Below, piece by piece: positions 10,694 through 21,901 of a stretch of DNA of 64,000 nt. The DNA lies in assembly GCF_036898095.1 (NCBI RefSeq), contig NC_090750.1, positions 90,915,934-90,979,933 on the forward strand, given 5' to 3'. Positions within the stretch are counted from its first letter, which is position 1; the number at the start of each line of letters is the position of its first letter. This stretch comes from Palaemon carinicauda. Its lineage: Eukaryota > Arthropoda > Malacostraca > Decapoda > Palaemonidae. The notes under the pieces were generated by a model. The model was not told the origin of the DNA and made no database searches. It worked only from the letters and a program-made list of their open reading frames with translations. Position numbers and translations under genes: made by a program.

Positions 10694-10990
10694 CATGTAT
10701 CAATTGATGTGGATTTTCATACATTCAAATATGAACCAAGTTTGAAGTCTCTGTGACAACGATGTCCAAACTTATGGCTGATCATGTGAATTAGACACTG
10801 CTTGACTGCAACCTTGACCTTGACCTTTATTATACGAGTCAATCCCGGCAAGTTTCATTACTCTATGATTAAAATTGTGGCCAGCAATCTGTTCACAAAC
10901 AAACACAAAGGGGGTAAAACATAACCTCCTTCCAAGGGAAAAAGTTTCATGAAAATTCATACCCAAGTGAACGTATTCACCGTAGTTTAT
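10694..10990 (-). repeat. dispersed repeat with AAGGTCA half-sites, partial copy
   Basis: Reverse-complement relative of the repeats at 39075-39640 and 57520-57985. Shared blocks include CAAGTTTGAAGTCTCTGTGA and TTTCATTACTCTATGATTAA. It carries CCTTGACCTTGACCTTTA, the complement of AAGGTCA repeats. It lies within the MCM2 intron. Confidence 0.8.
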
Positions 10991-11115
10991 TTAGTTAACT
11001 GTAAATTTTTTATTAAAAGTGGTTCTAAAATGTTATGGGTTTCTTCAGTAGATAAATTCTACTGTAATACTATTATTGCCTAGGAAATGCATAAACCCAG
11101 TTTAAGGATACTTAC

Positions 11116-11351
11116 TTCTCCAAATTGTCCCCGAACAGTTCTTCCCCATCTTCTTCTTCAACCGGGACATCGTTGCCGAGCAGATCGCTTTCATCTTCGA
11201 AAGCAGGCAAGTCCCGCCCTGGGGAGGAGGTGACGGGGTCGAAATTTGATCCGCGAGACGAACGTCTTCGGCGACGGCTGGAAACGCTGGACAACCCAGG
11301 GGTTGCAGGCTCCGGAGAGCTCATGGCAGCAGAGGGTGATGTTGGTGTGTC
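11116..11351 (-). CDS. MCM2: MCM2, first exon seen (extreme N-terminus)
   Basis: This 236-base exon encodes a Ser/Pro/Arg-rich start, then [20 protein letters not shown] and an acidic run ending GDNLE. It matches the [15 protein letters not shown] block of animal MCM2. The donor GTAAGTATCC is from 11115. The upstream end has ATTCAG at 11352, consistent with a splice acceptor and an initiator exon further upstream. An in-exon Met at 11324-11322 ([10 protein letters not shown]) could instead be the start. SSPGR and SPS sites are typical of the kinase-regulated tail. The initiator exon was not found, and the DIRS element at 11693-19893 sits directly upstream. Confidence 0.93.
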
Positions 11352-11692
11352 CTGAATGAGATGCATGACTTTAAAATCTACCCTGAGAGTTTAATAAATA
11401 CAATAACTTTTCAGGTTCTTATACTGATAGTCTTGAATTTTTTTTCCCTATACTATTGAATTCAAGGATACATTTAATGTTTAGGTGTAGGTCAAACCAA
11501 GGTAAGAGATAACAATGACTTTTAAAAGTTATTCAGACCAGAGTAAAAAAAAAAATTACAACAAATACATTAGGACGACCTAACCTAACACCAGTATCCT
11601 TTGGACGTCCCACCCCTGTACCACTGTATACCTAGCTTACCCTTAGACAAGTCGCAACCCTGTATATACTTCCCAACAGGCTTTCCTTGTGA
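11352..11692. other. presumed MCM2 upstream intron or 5' flank
   Basis: AT-rich, with a T run at about 11438 and an A run at about 11545. I see no gene or repeat here. Confidence 0.5.
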
Positions 11693-11913
11693 AATGACAA
11701 ATTCGAAGATAATTTGTATTTTTCCTAACCATACAAACCTTAGCTATTTACAAAGGGTTATTACTTTTAGCGTAGCTGAAATGGCGAGCCATTAGAATTT
11801 AACGAGGGTGTATTACCCCCGCGCTAGTTAGCGGGGGGGTAGGGGAGTGGTAGCTAGCTACCCCTCCTCCCCCTCACACACAGGTGAATACTCACTTTCA
11901 CTTAGAGGTAGGA
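11693..11913. repeat. DIRS copy 2 inverted terminal repeat, low-coordinate end
   Basis: Shares the block from CTATTTACAAAGGGTTATTA to GTGAATACTCACTTTCACTT with the reverse complement of 19704-19855. The outer part (11693-about 11742) is specific to this end. Confidence 0.93.
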
Positions 11914-11949
11914 CTTGTCTTGGGGGACAGGGCTGGCGGGCAAATATGT

Positions 11950-12050
11950 GTAAATAGCTAAGGTTTGTATGGTTAGGAAAAATACAAATTATCTTCGAAT
12001 TTGTCATTTGTTCCGTAACCGAAATACAAACCACGCTATTTACAAAGGGT
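11950..12050. repeat. DIRS copy 2 internal complementary region
   Basis: The first half is the reverse complement of the low end (about 11693-11758). The second half is the reverse complement of the high end (about 19845-19893). At the junction, TTTGTCATTTGTTCCG joins the complements of the two termini without spacer. Confidence 0.9.
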
Positions 12051-12519
12051 GACTTATCCCTTAGGAAGGGTGGAAAGTCCCCAGCCATACTGGCTTTGGC
12101 TTTACCCGGGGACTCAGAATCCGAGTGAGTCGCACTCGAGAAAAGGAGTCCCTGCACCTCACAAGTTCCTTGCACCGCAAGGAACCATGTGGCCTACGTA
12201 AGCTTGTGTGTGAAGGAAGAAGTGTGACCCGTCCTAGGCAGTTGACCTGGAGTTCCAGAAGGAACTCTGGGTTAGGACGTTCCCAATACCACCTCGTCAG
12301 GGTATGGGGGACGCGACAGTATTGACTCAATACTCGGAACACAAGGAAGCATGGTTTACCTGCAGAGGTTCGAGGTCAGCTATGCAGAGACCAGGATGCT
12401 GCTTCCCCGTAGAGGGGATGATGAAGAAAGAAGTAAGGGCCAGACATACTTCTTTCGTTCATGCAGACTAAAACCTGATAACAATGCCCTCAACCTTCTG
12501 CTACCTGTCCAAAAAGGAG

Positions 12520-12915
12520 CCTGAGGTTAGACCAGCTGTTGTGTAGCCACCACAGAGCGATAGAAAACGTATCGAGACTCCTGTGGGTCACGCCCTGCAG
12601 GAAGCGGGCTGCGAAGGTCATCAGACGCTTCCAGACTCCAGCTTGTAGCACCTGCGTCACAGAGTAGTATTACTCGAAGGCGAGGGACGTTGCGATGTAT
12701 CCAACATCGTGCTGTAGGGCGACGTGACGGGGGAGGGTCTGAAGACAGGTCGAGATGAATGTCCTTGAGTCCGGGCTGAAGAGGTATACTGGTGACTCTC
12801 CCCCCATGTCCTCCTTGTGTTCCCAAATCGGCTGCAACTGAGGCCAAACTGCAGCTGTTCCCAGCGCTAACCTCTCGATTCCTGTACTGGCAAGAAAGAG
12901 AAGGTCTTGGGACAT
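12520..12915 (-). pseudogene. DIRS copy 2 tyrosine recombinase remnant
   Basis: Minus-strand fragments read LQHDVGYIATSLAFE, a stop, then LQAGVWKRLMTFAARFLQGV. This resembles the HxVR and WKS..F..RYL end of DIRS recombinases. The nucleophile position appears as Phe and the second Arg as Gly, so the copy is dead. The call rests on motif similarity over a short stretch. Confidence 0.6.
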
Positions 12916-14577
12916 CAGACACAGAATGGAGACTCAAAATCTTGAATGAATCGGACCGAAGGGTCGGGACCCTCAGATTCTGAGTCTAGCCAACAACTCA
13001 GGAGCGAGCCTGAATGTTGCCTTCCCCTCTTCCTTAGAAAGGGGGGGGAGTAGTAAGAGACCAAGAAGATTGCTTACACACTGGCCGTGGCCAGAGTGAG
13101 CAGAAGACCCAAGGCGGAATACAATCCGAGGCCTGTCATAAAAGGGTCTTGAGAAGATCTCTTAAAGGACTAAAAGTCCGAGCCATGCTCCAAGTTGGAG
13201 GTCTTCCTCCGACTAGGGCAGGGACGATCGTAGCTTCGCATGAGCGAGGATAGATCCAGCGGGCAGGAAAAAGTTATTCCTTTAAGCCTGAAGGTCAGGG
13301 AAAGGCTGAGCGACAGGCTTCATTGCCAAGAGCGGAAAGGAGTTTCCTCCCGCCGAAAGGCAATAAGACCGTTATTGCTGGAGAAGAGGCCTCACGGGAA
13401 GAGGTATATCTCCCACGGCACCAACCACCTTAGACTCTTCACTTTGCCTGGGAGACCCCTGTGGATGACTATCGCAGATGACGCGACCTACGTACCGCGA
13501 CTGTAGCGGGTTGTCTCTTCTAGAGGAGGAAGCGTAGTGTCTCCAGGCATGAAGCCGAAGCGACGTCCCGGTTCGGGAGAGATGTCGCAGTGTGGTTGCT
13601 TGAGTAGTCTGCGTCGTGGGAGAAGCTCTCCCGGGAGTTCCGTCAGGGGAAGCAGAGGGTCCAGAAACCGTTCTGCGCATAGTCCCAGTGGAGCTCTCCC
13701 ATTGAAAGGTTGACAGACAACCTGGTTTTGTTGAGACCCATTGTCCGCAGACAAAAAGGAGGGAAGACGCAGGCGTCGAAGTTGTCCCACCATCACCGGA
13801 ATGCATCTTGCCAGAGTCTCGGGGTCTGAGACTGGGGGGAAAACTAGCGGAAGCTTGAGGTTCCAAGCTGTCGCGATCAGGTCCCCCAGACCAGCACTTG
13901 CTGGTTACCCAAGGTCAAAGACCCTTAGGTACACTCTCTCTATGAGGCTCTGCTCGGATAGTCTGAGAGAAACATTCCCCTGCCTGGAATGAGAGAGCCG
14001 ATGGTGGAATTGAGAGAATCTCAATCATCCCGGTATCTCTACTGCAAGATGTGAAGGTGTGAAAATGCGTCCCCTGCTGGTTAGCATGAAGTCGACACGC
14101 AACGGGGCGACTTGGCAGGAGCGGTAGGATCTGAAGAGGGGCCAGACTAAGGCCCTTAAGCCTGCCTGAATGATGGAGAGGTATCCTTCAGGTCTTGACC
14201 ATAGGCCTGGACCGGAACATGCCCCCCCCCCTTTCCTTTGACGAGTCCGAGAACCGCATCAAGAATGTGGGGAAAGGACGAGAATATCCACTACCATCAA
14301 GAGGCTCCATAGGTCAACACCCATTGCAGGTTTAATAGTTCCGCTGGTCCCATAGGGCCAGGGAGTCCGGTTAAACATTGCCTGAAGCCACCGGAACTTG
14401 GATCGCCCCACATGGAACTTATCCTGAGGCGACCGTTCGGACTATAAACGGGTCAATGAGGAAAGAAGAACTAGGAAACGTTCCAAGGTAGGGCTGAAAA
14501 CTCTGCTTGACTGAGAACAGGTACTGCGACTCTCCTCAGTCTTGCCACAGTCAACCGAAAGGAAGGCTCGGAGGATG

Positions 14578-14686
14578 TGGTAACAGAATCTGGCGTCCCC
14601 AGGTGGTCACCCATCCAAGTACCGACGTTGCTTAACCTCGCTGGACGGACGAGAAGCGGGGTTTCCAACGTGGTAAGGCGGTTGAC
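14578..14686 (-). pseudogene. 5S rRNA-derived sequence inside DIRS copy 2
   Basis: On the minus strand, from 14686, the sequence begins GTCAACCGCCTTACCACGTT and passes through CTCGTCCG. It then reads GAGGTTAAGCAACGTCGG and TACTTGGATGGGTGACCACC. These are the conserved 5S blocks, including the internal promoter region. About ten bases are missing in the loop between CGTCGG and TACTTGG, and substitutions have accumulated. It is about 109 bases against about 120 for 5S. It could be an inserted 5S retropseudogene or the head of a 5S-derived SINE. Confidence 0.8.
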
Positions 14687-14959
14687 TCAATATCATGGCC
14701 AGATACTCCAGATGTTGAGGCAGAGGAAGAGAAGGCTCCAAGCAAAATACCATGAGCCCACACTCATGGTCAGCATTCGGAAGCTTTTCCCGGCGCTGAA
14801 GAAGGTCGAAACCCGAGCCTACCGGAGTTGACTAGCCCTCCAAACAGCAGAGGAGGCGGAAGTCTGCACCTGAGCGGCCAAGAGGAAGGCAGGGAGAGTT
14901 CTCTGGGGAAACAAACCTGCTATGCCACGGCGGGATAGCCACACTGCATCATAAGCAGG

Positions 14960-15160
14960 AATACTTGCAGTTTAGGCTGAATTCGACGAGCACCCTGGAA
15001 GATGGATGGAATGGAAACTGAAAGTACCCGTCCTTCCGATCCAGGGTTAAAGGAGTCCTGTCGCCTCGTTACCAGTCTGATCGATTCTGCTGGTCTACGC
15101 TGGCCAAAGTTTGTTCGACAAACTTGATCAGGGCTGAGAGGTCGACTATGGACATCCCCT
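14960..15160 (-). pseudogene. DIRS copy 2 reverse transcriptase remnant
   Basis: Minus-strand reading gives DLSALIKFVEQTL, then a stop, and DRKDGYFQFPFHPSSRVLVEF. It parallels the DLkDAYFQIPIHPsSR block of DIRS RTs (compare EAYFHIPIHPDSQPF in copy 1). Frames are broken on both sides. Confidence 0.7.
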
Positions 15161-16477
15161 CTCAGATCCTTCCTTACAAGAAAGGATCGACTGAGGGGGC
15201 CGGGGGTGAAGCCGTCGATGATCCTAAGGAAGACCTTCGCCTAAGGTATGGATCATTCTGCCCAACCGGGCAACTCTGCTGATGCTATGGCATAGAGGTT
15301 CAGAGACACTGAATTCGCTGACAGAGACGGCAGGCGCGATATCCTTGGCTACTCACAGAGATTGTGCGGGAATGGGCATCGGGAAGCTGTCATTCGGATG
15401 AGTAACCTTAAGCATCCTCCCAGCGAAAAAACCTGCAATCCTAGAGTTCGTGAACTCCTTTTAGGACTATGCCCCCCCGGGGGAGTCTCCCGTGCCATCT
15501 GTTCCTGACAGGAGGAAACTGCAATTGGACACCTTGTCCCAGTTGTCGTAGCCGATAACTTAGGCCGACGTGGTTGAAAGAAAAGGGAGCTGGAGCCCTG
15601 CAGAGTCTGGAAGAAAGCGCCTTGGAGGAGTGAAACCGGAAGTCGATTTACTCCGCACAGCAGATGTTTAAGTCTCTGTCCTTGGGCAAAGACAAAACTC
15701 TTCTCAAGGATGGAAGGGTGTCTGAGGTCGTTGACCTCCACAGATGAGACACCCGAAGGAAGCCTTCAGTCAGTGCGTCCAGATGGTACAACATCGAGCT
15801 TGTCCGCAAGTAGATACTTAACGACGAAAGGCCAAGGTGCCTGAGCTCGAGAGGAGGAAAGTACCCTTGATCTTCCTGTAGCTTCCTTGAACCAAACCTC
15901 GGGCCGTAACCGAGGAGGGAAAGAACCTGGTAAGCTCCCAGAGGAAGAGGTAAGCAGTCACCCCTTGTCCGATGGAGAAATCTTCAACGGAAAGCCCCCC
16001 CGCCAAAAATCCTTCCAGGGCGGGAGAAGGAGAGAGTACTCGTGCAGGAGAGGGGACCCTCGAGACCGACCTCTTGGGAACCAACTTCGCCCTGGGGGAA
16101 GTCACCACGAAGTCCACTCCTCTCTTTCTCTTCAGCGTAGGAGAGACAGCCGCTGGTTTGTTACCCTGGCCGGTGAGTGCTGGTTTCATAACCCTCATTA
16201 ACGCCCGTGCCAGCGGATCAAACCATGTCTGCTGCTCCAAGGACACAGAGTCCGAAATCCTCGCTAAGGTGAAAGGGATCGGGCGATCCTTTGGAGAGGA
16301 CACGACGGTTCCTGCCTGAAAAGAAGGTGGGAAGAATGCTGTACTGACCTGTCTTCGTCCTGCACTACAAACCTGTGCTTGGATGGAGGTGATCCCGAGT
16401 GCCGCCTAGGAGCACGCGTCCCTGCTGCTACCACCGGCTGTGGAATTCGCCGCGAACTATGGTCGCGCGAGGGCGAA

Positions 16478-16650
16478 CGGTCGCGCGGGCGCACAGGCGA
16501 GTGGTCGCGCGGGCGCGCAGGCGAGCGGTCGCGAGGGCGCGCAGGCGAGCGATCGCGCGGGCGCACAGGCGAGCGATCGCGCGGGCGCGCAGGCGAGCGA
16601 TCGCGCGGGCGCGCAGGCGAGCGATCGCGCGGGCGCGCAGGCGAATGGGC
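16478..16650. repeat. 24-bp minisatellite (~7 copies)
   Basis: Unit GCGATCGCGCGGGCGCGCAG plus GCGA, with few changes. The period is divisible by three; on the minus strand it reads as RPRDRSPA repeats. It contains the palindrome GCGATCGC. Confidence 0.9.
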
Positions 16651-16694
16651 GTGACGGCGAGGGATCGTGCTGCCGCGTAGGTGAAGAAGATCGC

Positions 16695-17650
16695 TGGCGG
16701 TAAGCGATGGCGAGCAGCATGTGTAGGTGAATGATCGCGTGATAGGGTGCGATGGTGATCAGCATCCGCAAGAGGGCGATCGTTCAGGGTTGTGCGATGA
16801 GGAGCAGCATGCGTAAGCGGGCAATCGTGCAGGGTTGTGCGATGGCGAGCAGCATGCGCAGGTGAATGATCGCGTGAAAGGGTGCGATGGTGATCAGCAT
16901 CTGCAGGAGGGCGATCGTTCAGGGTTGTGCGATGAGGAGCAGCATGCGTAAGCGGGCAATCGTTCAGGGTTGTGCGATGGCGAGCAGCATGCGCAGGTGA
17001 ATGATCGCGTGAAAGGGTGCGATGGTGATCAGCATCTGCAGGAGGGCGATCGTTCAGGGTTGTGCGATGAGGAGCAGCATGCGTAAGCGGGCAATCGTTC
17101 AGGGTTGTGCGATGGCGAGCAGCATGCGCAGGTGAATGATCGCGTGAAAGGGTGCGATGGTGATCAGCATCTGCAGGAGGGCGATCGTTCAGGGTTGTGC
17201 GATGAGGAGCAGCATGCGTAAGCGGGCAATCGTTCAGGGTTGTGCGATGGCGAGCAGCATGCGCAGGTGAATGATCGCGTGAAAGGGTGCGATGGTGATC
17301 AGCATCCGCAAGAGGGCGATCGTTCAGGGTTGTGCGATGAGGAGCAGCATGCGTAAGCGGGCAATCGTGCAGGGTTGTGCGATGGCGAGCAGCATGCGCA
17401 GGTGAATGATCGCGTGAAAGGGTGCGATGGTGATCAGCATCTGCAGGAGGGCGATCGTTCAGGGTTGTGCGATGAGGAGCAGCATGCGTAAGCGGGCAAT
17501 CGTTCAGGGTTGTGCGATGGCGAGCAGCATGCGCAGGTGAATGATCGCGTGAAAGGGTGCGATGGTGATCAGCATCCGCAAGAGGGCGATCGTTCAGGGT
17601 TGTGCGATGAGGAGCAGCATGCGTAAGCGGGCAATCGTTCAGGGTTGTGC
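16695..17650. repeat. 135-bp higher-order repeat made of three 45-bp subunits (~7 copies)
   Basis: Each 45-bp subunit begins GTGCGATGG or GTGCGATGA and includes AGCAGCATGCG or ATCAGCATC. The three subunit types A, B and C recur in fixed order with exact 135-bp spacing (for example GATGAGGAGC at 16796, 16931, 17066 and 17201). Copies are nearly identical. The period keeps all frames open, producing a 423-codon minus-strand frame of 15-residue repeats. Confidence 0.93.
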
Positions 17651-17880
17651 GATGGCGATCAGCATCCGCAGTTGAGGGTCGCGCGATGGCGATCAGCATC
17701 CGCAGTTGAGGGTCGCGCGATGGCGATCAGCATCCGCAGTTGAGGGTCGCGCGATGGCGATCAGCATCTGCAGTTGAGGGTCGCGCGATGGCGATCAGCA
17801 TCCGCAGTTGAGGGTCGCGCGATGGCGATCAGCATCCGCAGTTGAGGGTCGCGATGGCGATCAGCATCCGCAGTTGAGCT
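17651..17880. repeat. 34-bp tandem repeat (~7 copies)
   Basis: Unit GATGGCGATCAGCATCCGCA plus GTTGAGGGTCGCGC, at exact 34-bp spacing (17651, 17685, 17719, 17753). It is derived from the 45-bp subunit of the neighbouring array. The last unit is shorter. Confidence 0.9.
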
Positions 17881-17954
17881 AGTAGCTGGCGAACCATGTT
17901 CCTTCAGAAGTGTTGGAGAACGTTGGCGTGCCAGCTGTAACACACGTGGGCGAT

Positions 17955-18395
17955 CCGGAGATCGCTGGCGAGCTGATGATCGCTGACGAGCTGACGATCG
18001 CTGGCGAGCTGATGATCGCTGACGAGCTGATGATAGCTGACGAGCTGATGATCGCTGACGAGCAGAAGGCTACGCGTGGAAGCCTGCGCAAAGAAGAGTC
18101 CTTGACCCCGACCTGAACCGAAGTTCTAGATCGCGAGGGCGAACGTGGGCGCACAGGGCACGTAACAGGAACCGCAGGGAAGATCATCTTGAAAGCGCTG
18201 ACGAACAGGAGAGCGCTGACGAACAGAAGGGCGCGCAGGGAAACCCTGACACGCAAGGGAAGAACCCCCGTGGGGGCAACCCTTTGCCCCGAAGGGATCG
18301 TTGTCCGCCGGGAGACTGATGTCCGTCGGAAGACCGCTGTCCGTCGGGAAGACCGTTGTCCGTCGGGAAGACCGTTGCCCGTCGGGAGACGAGAT
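17955..18395. repeat. short tandem arrays (18-21 bp units)
   Basis: The first array, at 17955-18062, repeats GATCGCTGACGAGCT in 18-bp steps. The second, at 18300-18385, repeats GTCCGTCGGGAAGACCGTT in about 20-bp steps. Confidence 0.8.
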
Positions 18396-19703
18396 TAGAC
18401 TGCTGTCCATCTGCACCAAGACGGAAGATCGAGAAAAAGAAGTTGTAGGCTGCAAACGGAGATTCAAAAAGGCGCCTCAAGCACCCTTATAGGGAGATGA
18501 GAGGCCCTTACGACGAGGCGGACGGAGGGCCTTACGGCGAGGGAGGCCAACAGCAACAGCAACAGAAGAAACCTCCGAAGAGGAGTCTCTATGAGTGTAC
18601 TCTCTCGCGAACGACAGAGAAACACTTCGTGGAAGAGACTGGTCAGCCAGTGACCTAAAAGGGGCAATCCTCCGAAGAGGAGCCCCTGCAGTTGCCCAGC
18701 CCCTTGAGCGAAACTGCAGGTGCGACCGCTCAGCACCAAGAGCATAGTCGCACGAAAAAAAGGCAAGAGAAGAACCCCCCAAAAGAGGAAAAGCTCAAGC
18801 CTGGACAGGAAAAAAAAACTTCCCTCGGAAGGAAAGTTATCCGCCCAAGGAGGCAAGCCTCCTGACTGTTCTAAAATGAACTGGAGAGCTGTCCGTCGAC
18901 ACGGGAGTACTACCAGTAGAAGGAGACACGCCCCTGACGACAATACAAGGGGGGAGGCAGCAACAGCCGAATCCCCAGGACTCAACCAGACAGCTCACAC
19001 CGTTGCTATATTACAGAAACGAACTAGATCGGTAACTGTAAAAAAATAAAACAAATAATATTAGTACACATTCATTCCCCCGGGAAGGCTCCGAAGAGGA
19101 ATCCCGAGGAAAAGGAACAAGAATTACACAACAGGCACGTGCCCTCACAACCACTTACACTCGCGGAAGGAGAGCTGTAACCAAAACAGAATTATAACAA
19201 TTATAATTATGTAACTATGTAATTATGTAATTTAAAAATGAATGAACACTAAAGAAAAAAACGAAAACCCCGAAAGGAATCGTTCTACAAGCTGAAAAAT
19301 TAACAACTACAATTAGATTCATAAACTAATTGAGACAAAATGTACGGCGTAGCAACCCCACCCACACGGGAAGGAAGCTACAAGGGCGTAGTAAAACATA
19401 GTAAAAGGGTGAACGACCTCAAGAGAGAGAGAGAGAGAAAGACCGAAGTCAAACTCGATCGCAACCCATAAAATTAGGCCGTGGTGGCCTAACTGCCGAG
19501 GCCTCCACGTAGATATCGTACACTACACACACACATCTGAAAAGGAAACTTACTTATTTCTATACTCAAATATATATACAAACATGAAAACATGTTTACA
19601 TATATATTGAGTAAAAGAAAAGTAAGCGATTAAGTAAAGACAAAACAGACAATGGCTGCCAAGCGAGGACCAAGACAGAGACGTCTGTCACAGTCCGAGC
19701 CAA

Positions 19704-19893
19704 AAGTGAAAGTGAGTATTCACCTGTGTGTGAGGGGGAGGAGGGGTAGCTAGCTACCACTCCCCTACCCCCCCGCTAACTAGCGCGGGGGTAATACACC
19801 CTCGTTAAATTCTAATGGCTCGCCATTTCAGCTACGCTAAAAGTAATAACCCTTTGTAAATAGCGTGGTTTGTATTTCGGTTACGGAACAAAT
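19704..19893. repeat. DIRS copy 2 inverted terminal repeat, high-coordinate end
   Basis: Inverted copy of the core at 11750-11913. Outer bases (about 19863-19893, CGGTTACGGAACAAAT) are specific to this end and are complemented in 12008-12040. Confidence 0.93.
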
Positions 19894-20000
19894 TTGTTTT
19901 CTTTAGAAGTAATTCTTTATTTACCCTGTCCCTAAATACATTTTTTTATGAATTACCATCAAATTAAAAATGCCCATAAACACACCAGTAATACTTCTTA

Positions 20001-20339
20001 AGCCAGGTCGACACGTGCACGAATTTGTGGCACACATTGTCAAGAGTCGAGTCGTGAACTGGTGTGAAATGTTCGTAAACCCGTCGTGACATCGTGGCAT
20101 GTCGTGACGAGAATTTTGAAATGTTCAAAATTTTGGGCACGACAAAATTTCGTGACCGGGTCGTGAACTATGCGGGAAGAGCGCAAACTATGCGTGAACT
20201 CGTCGTGGCAGTTCGTGTCAATGTGGACAGGTCAGTTGTGATTCTGAGGTAATCTTTTTTTTTTTTGATCTTCCAGTTCGTGCCACAAAAAGGTCACGAC
20301 AAATTCGTGGCAAAACGTTGTGCAAGTGTCAGGGTACCC
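20001..20339 (+). mobile_element. PIF/Harbinger-type MITE, copy 1
   Basis: Flanked by TTA at 19998-20000 and 20340-20342. Ends read AGCCAGGTCGACACGTGCAC and, complemented, GGGTACCCTGACACTTGCAC. The interior is full of TCGTGA and TCACGA motifs. There is no ORF. An inverted relative is at 42435-42866. Confidence 0.8.
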
Positions 20340-20342
20340 TTA

Positions 20343-20870
20343 CTCTTCCTAAAATGGATATGGACACTTATTTGAGATGTCTTGCTTAAAGGTAGCCTGA
20401 GTGTACGAGTGAAACAAGAGGAATGCGTGTCACTTTTCTCGCTCGCACTAATGATTACATAGACTTCAAAAAATTGCTGTTATCCCTACAGGGTGTATTT
20501 CCCTAGGCATACTGACCTTGAAGAGCAATACTGCATTTTGAACCAGGGGCCTCCCAAAAGTTGTTTTGGCTTCAAATAAATAGTAAACATACTTCATACC
20601 CTTTTACCAAACCAAGATAAGACCATTTTGATATTTTTCATTAATGATATACAATCATGATCACTCCTATCAAAATTTGGTGGAACTTTTTTGCAGAAAT
20701 GCTATGTTGTATAAATAAAAATTACCTACTCAATTCTCCTTAATAATGGAACCCAAAATCAATATTCCAGTAGCCAGGTTAAGTAGACCATGAGAATAGT
20801 TACAGATGGCTTCTAACTATTGGAACCTAGATATATGTCTACTGTAGGCTCCTGAGCATTTAAATATGTG
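20343..20870. other. unassigned sequence
   Basis: I see no gene, repeat array or element here. Confidence 0.4.
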
Positions 20871-21014
20871 GCCCGGAGATTACATAATAAGGTCCCACGA
20901 AACATTCGAATGACTGAAGACATTAAGGCTTTCAAGAGGAACCTGAAGACTTTCTTATTTCACGAGTCTTTTGACAGTGACGATTTAACAGTAAATGAGC
21001 AATACGCGATATGA
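20871..21014 (+). pseudogene. C-terminal end of a CR1/L2-like LINE reverse transcriptase
   Basis: A 47-residue open end reads RLHNKVPRNIRMTEDIKAFK, then RNLKTFLFHESF, and stops at 21014. This matches the WN.LP..IR....FKR.LK..LF end typical of CR1/L2-type ORF2 proteins. The upstream part is missing, as expected for 5'-truncated LINEs. Confidence 0.7.
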
Positions 21015-21683
21015 AACGTTAAATACTCTGAACGAATAAGGTAAAACGACAGTGGAGGTCCTGTAGAGAGTGGGATTCCTCTGCTGTATGGGACCGGAAA
21101 AGCAGCCATCAAATCAAAAGTACCATAACGGGTAAAATTACATATTTAACCAATAATCCTTTAGGAGAAAAGTGTTTGTGTATTTAAAGGTGCTTTGAAT
21201 TATTTTAAATCATTGTCAGAAACCAGTATTTTTTTTCATTTATAAGATTCACAAAATAAAAATACTCCTGAAAAACCATATTCCGCTAGGGGAAATGAGC
21301 ACCGCGATATGACATTTTGTACCTAACCTAAGAAGCCTTGTTGTTAATTAAGGGAGGGGTTATCCACCGACATTGGGGAACATAAGGAAAACTACGAAAT
21401 CAATAATTCCTTGAGAAAATAAAGTTCCGAGTGTAAAAAATCCTATTTGAAACGAAAAAGTCAGGTAACGTATATGTATTTGAGTCACCGAATTTTTGCC
21501 CGCCAAAATACTTACCCACAAGGCAAACGCGCGCAGCGCAACATTTACCGCTTGCCGGAATAAAGGAGCAGTGGTATGGGAGCCTTTGAATATCAGCAGC
21601 CAGTTTTTCTCGTGTCCATAGAAATTGGGCAACAACTAACCTACAAGTCGTGCCCTTGCCTACTTAGCTAGCAGGGCTAACAG

Positions 21684-21880
21684 CCCCCTGCAACCCACCC
21701 CTTGCACTGCCGTATTCTTAGCTGGCCGTCATCATACATACAAGCGGTCGCTATCACATAAAAACTCTGATATGTTTATTTACGAGTAAAGACCGTATAC
21801 GTATGATAGCGGCTACCTGTATGTATGATGACAGCCAGCTAAGAATATGGCAGTCTGTGGTCGTAGGGGGACGTTAGGTA
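21684..21880. repeat. small foldback (inverted repeat ~50 bp arms)
   Basis: The arm at 21707-21757 (CTGCCGTATTCTTAGCTGGC, then CATACATACA) is inverted at about 21806-21853. Pairing extends weakly outwards. Probably a MITE. Target duplication not resolved. Confidence 0.7.
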
Positions 21881-21901
21881 AGTAGGTAAGGGCTAGGCTT
21901 G

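Larger units (their letters stand above)
15818..18782 (-). pseudogene. DIRS copy 2 gag-like region, interrupted by tandem arrays
   Basis: Minus-strand open pieces include 16303-15818 (Ser/Pro/Lys-rich, 161 codons), 16566-16264 (Arg-Pro-Ser repeats) and 18782-18477. No frame runs through. The call is by position between the RT remnant and the high-coordinate terminal repeat, and by basic, Ser/Pro-rich composition. The long 423-codon frame at 17699-16428 is made of tandem repeats and is described separately. Confidence 0.45.
11693..19893 (-). mobile_element. DIRS-type retrotransposon, copy 2 (different family, decayed)
   Basis: The 8.2 kb element has the same architecture as copy 1 but unrelated ends. 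Inverted terminal repeats share a core at about 11750-11913 and 19704-19855, and the internal complementary region is at 11950-12050. Coding remnants on the minus strand run gag-like (18782-15818), RT (about 15160-14960) and recombinase (about 12720-12520), all interrupted. A 5S rRNA-like segment and several tandem arrays lie inside. It is more GC-rich than its surroundings. Confidence 0.88.

Noticed and set aside
14471..14831. Protein frames on both strands over the 5S-like segment
   Set aside because: They are shadows of the 5S-derived sequence and of RT debris. No domain is visible.
16428..17699. 423-codon minus-strand gene
   Set aside because: Made entirely of 45/135-bp tandem units inside a decayed DIRS element. 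No domain, and a competing frame reads the neighbouring 24-bp array.
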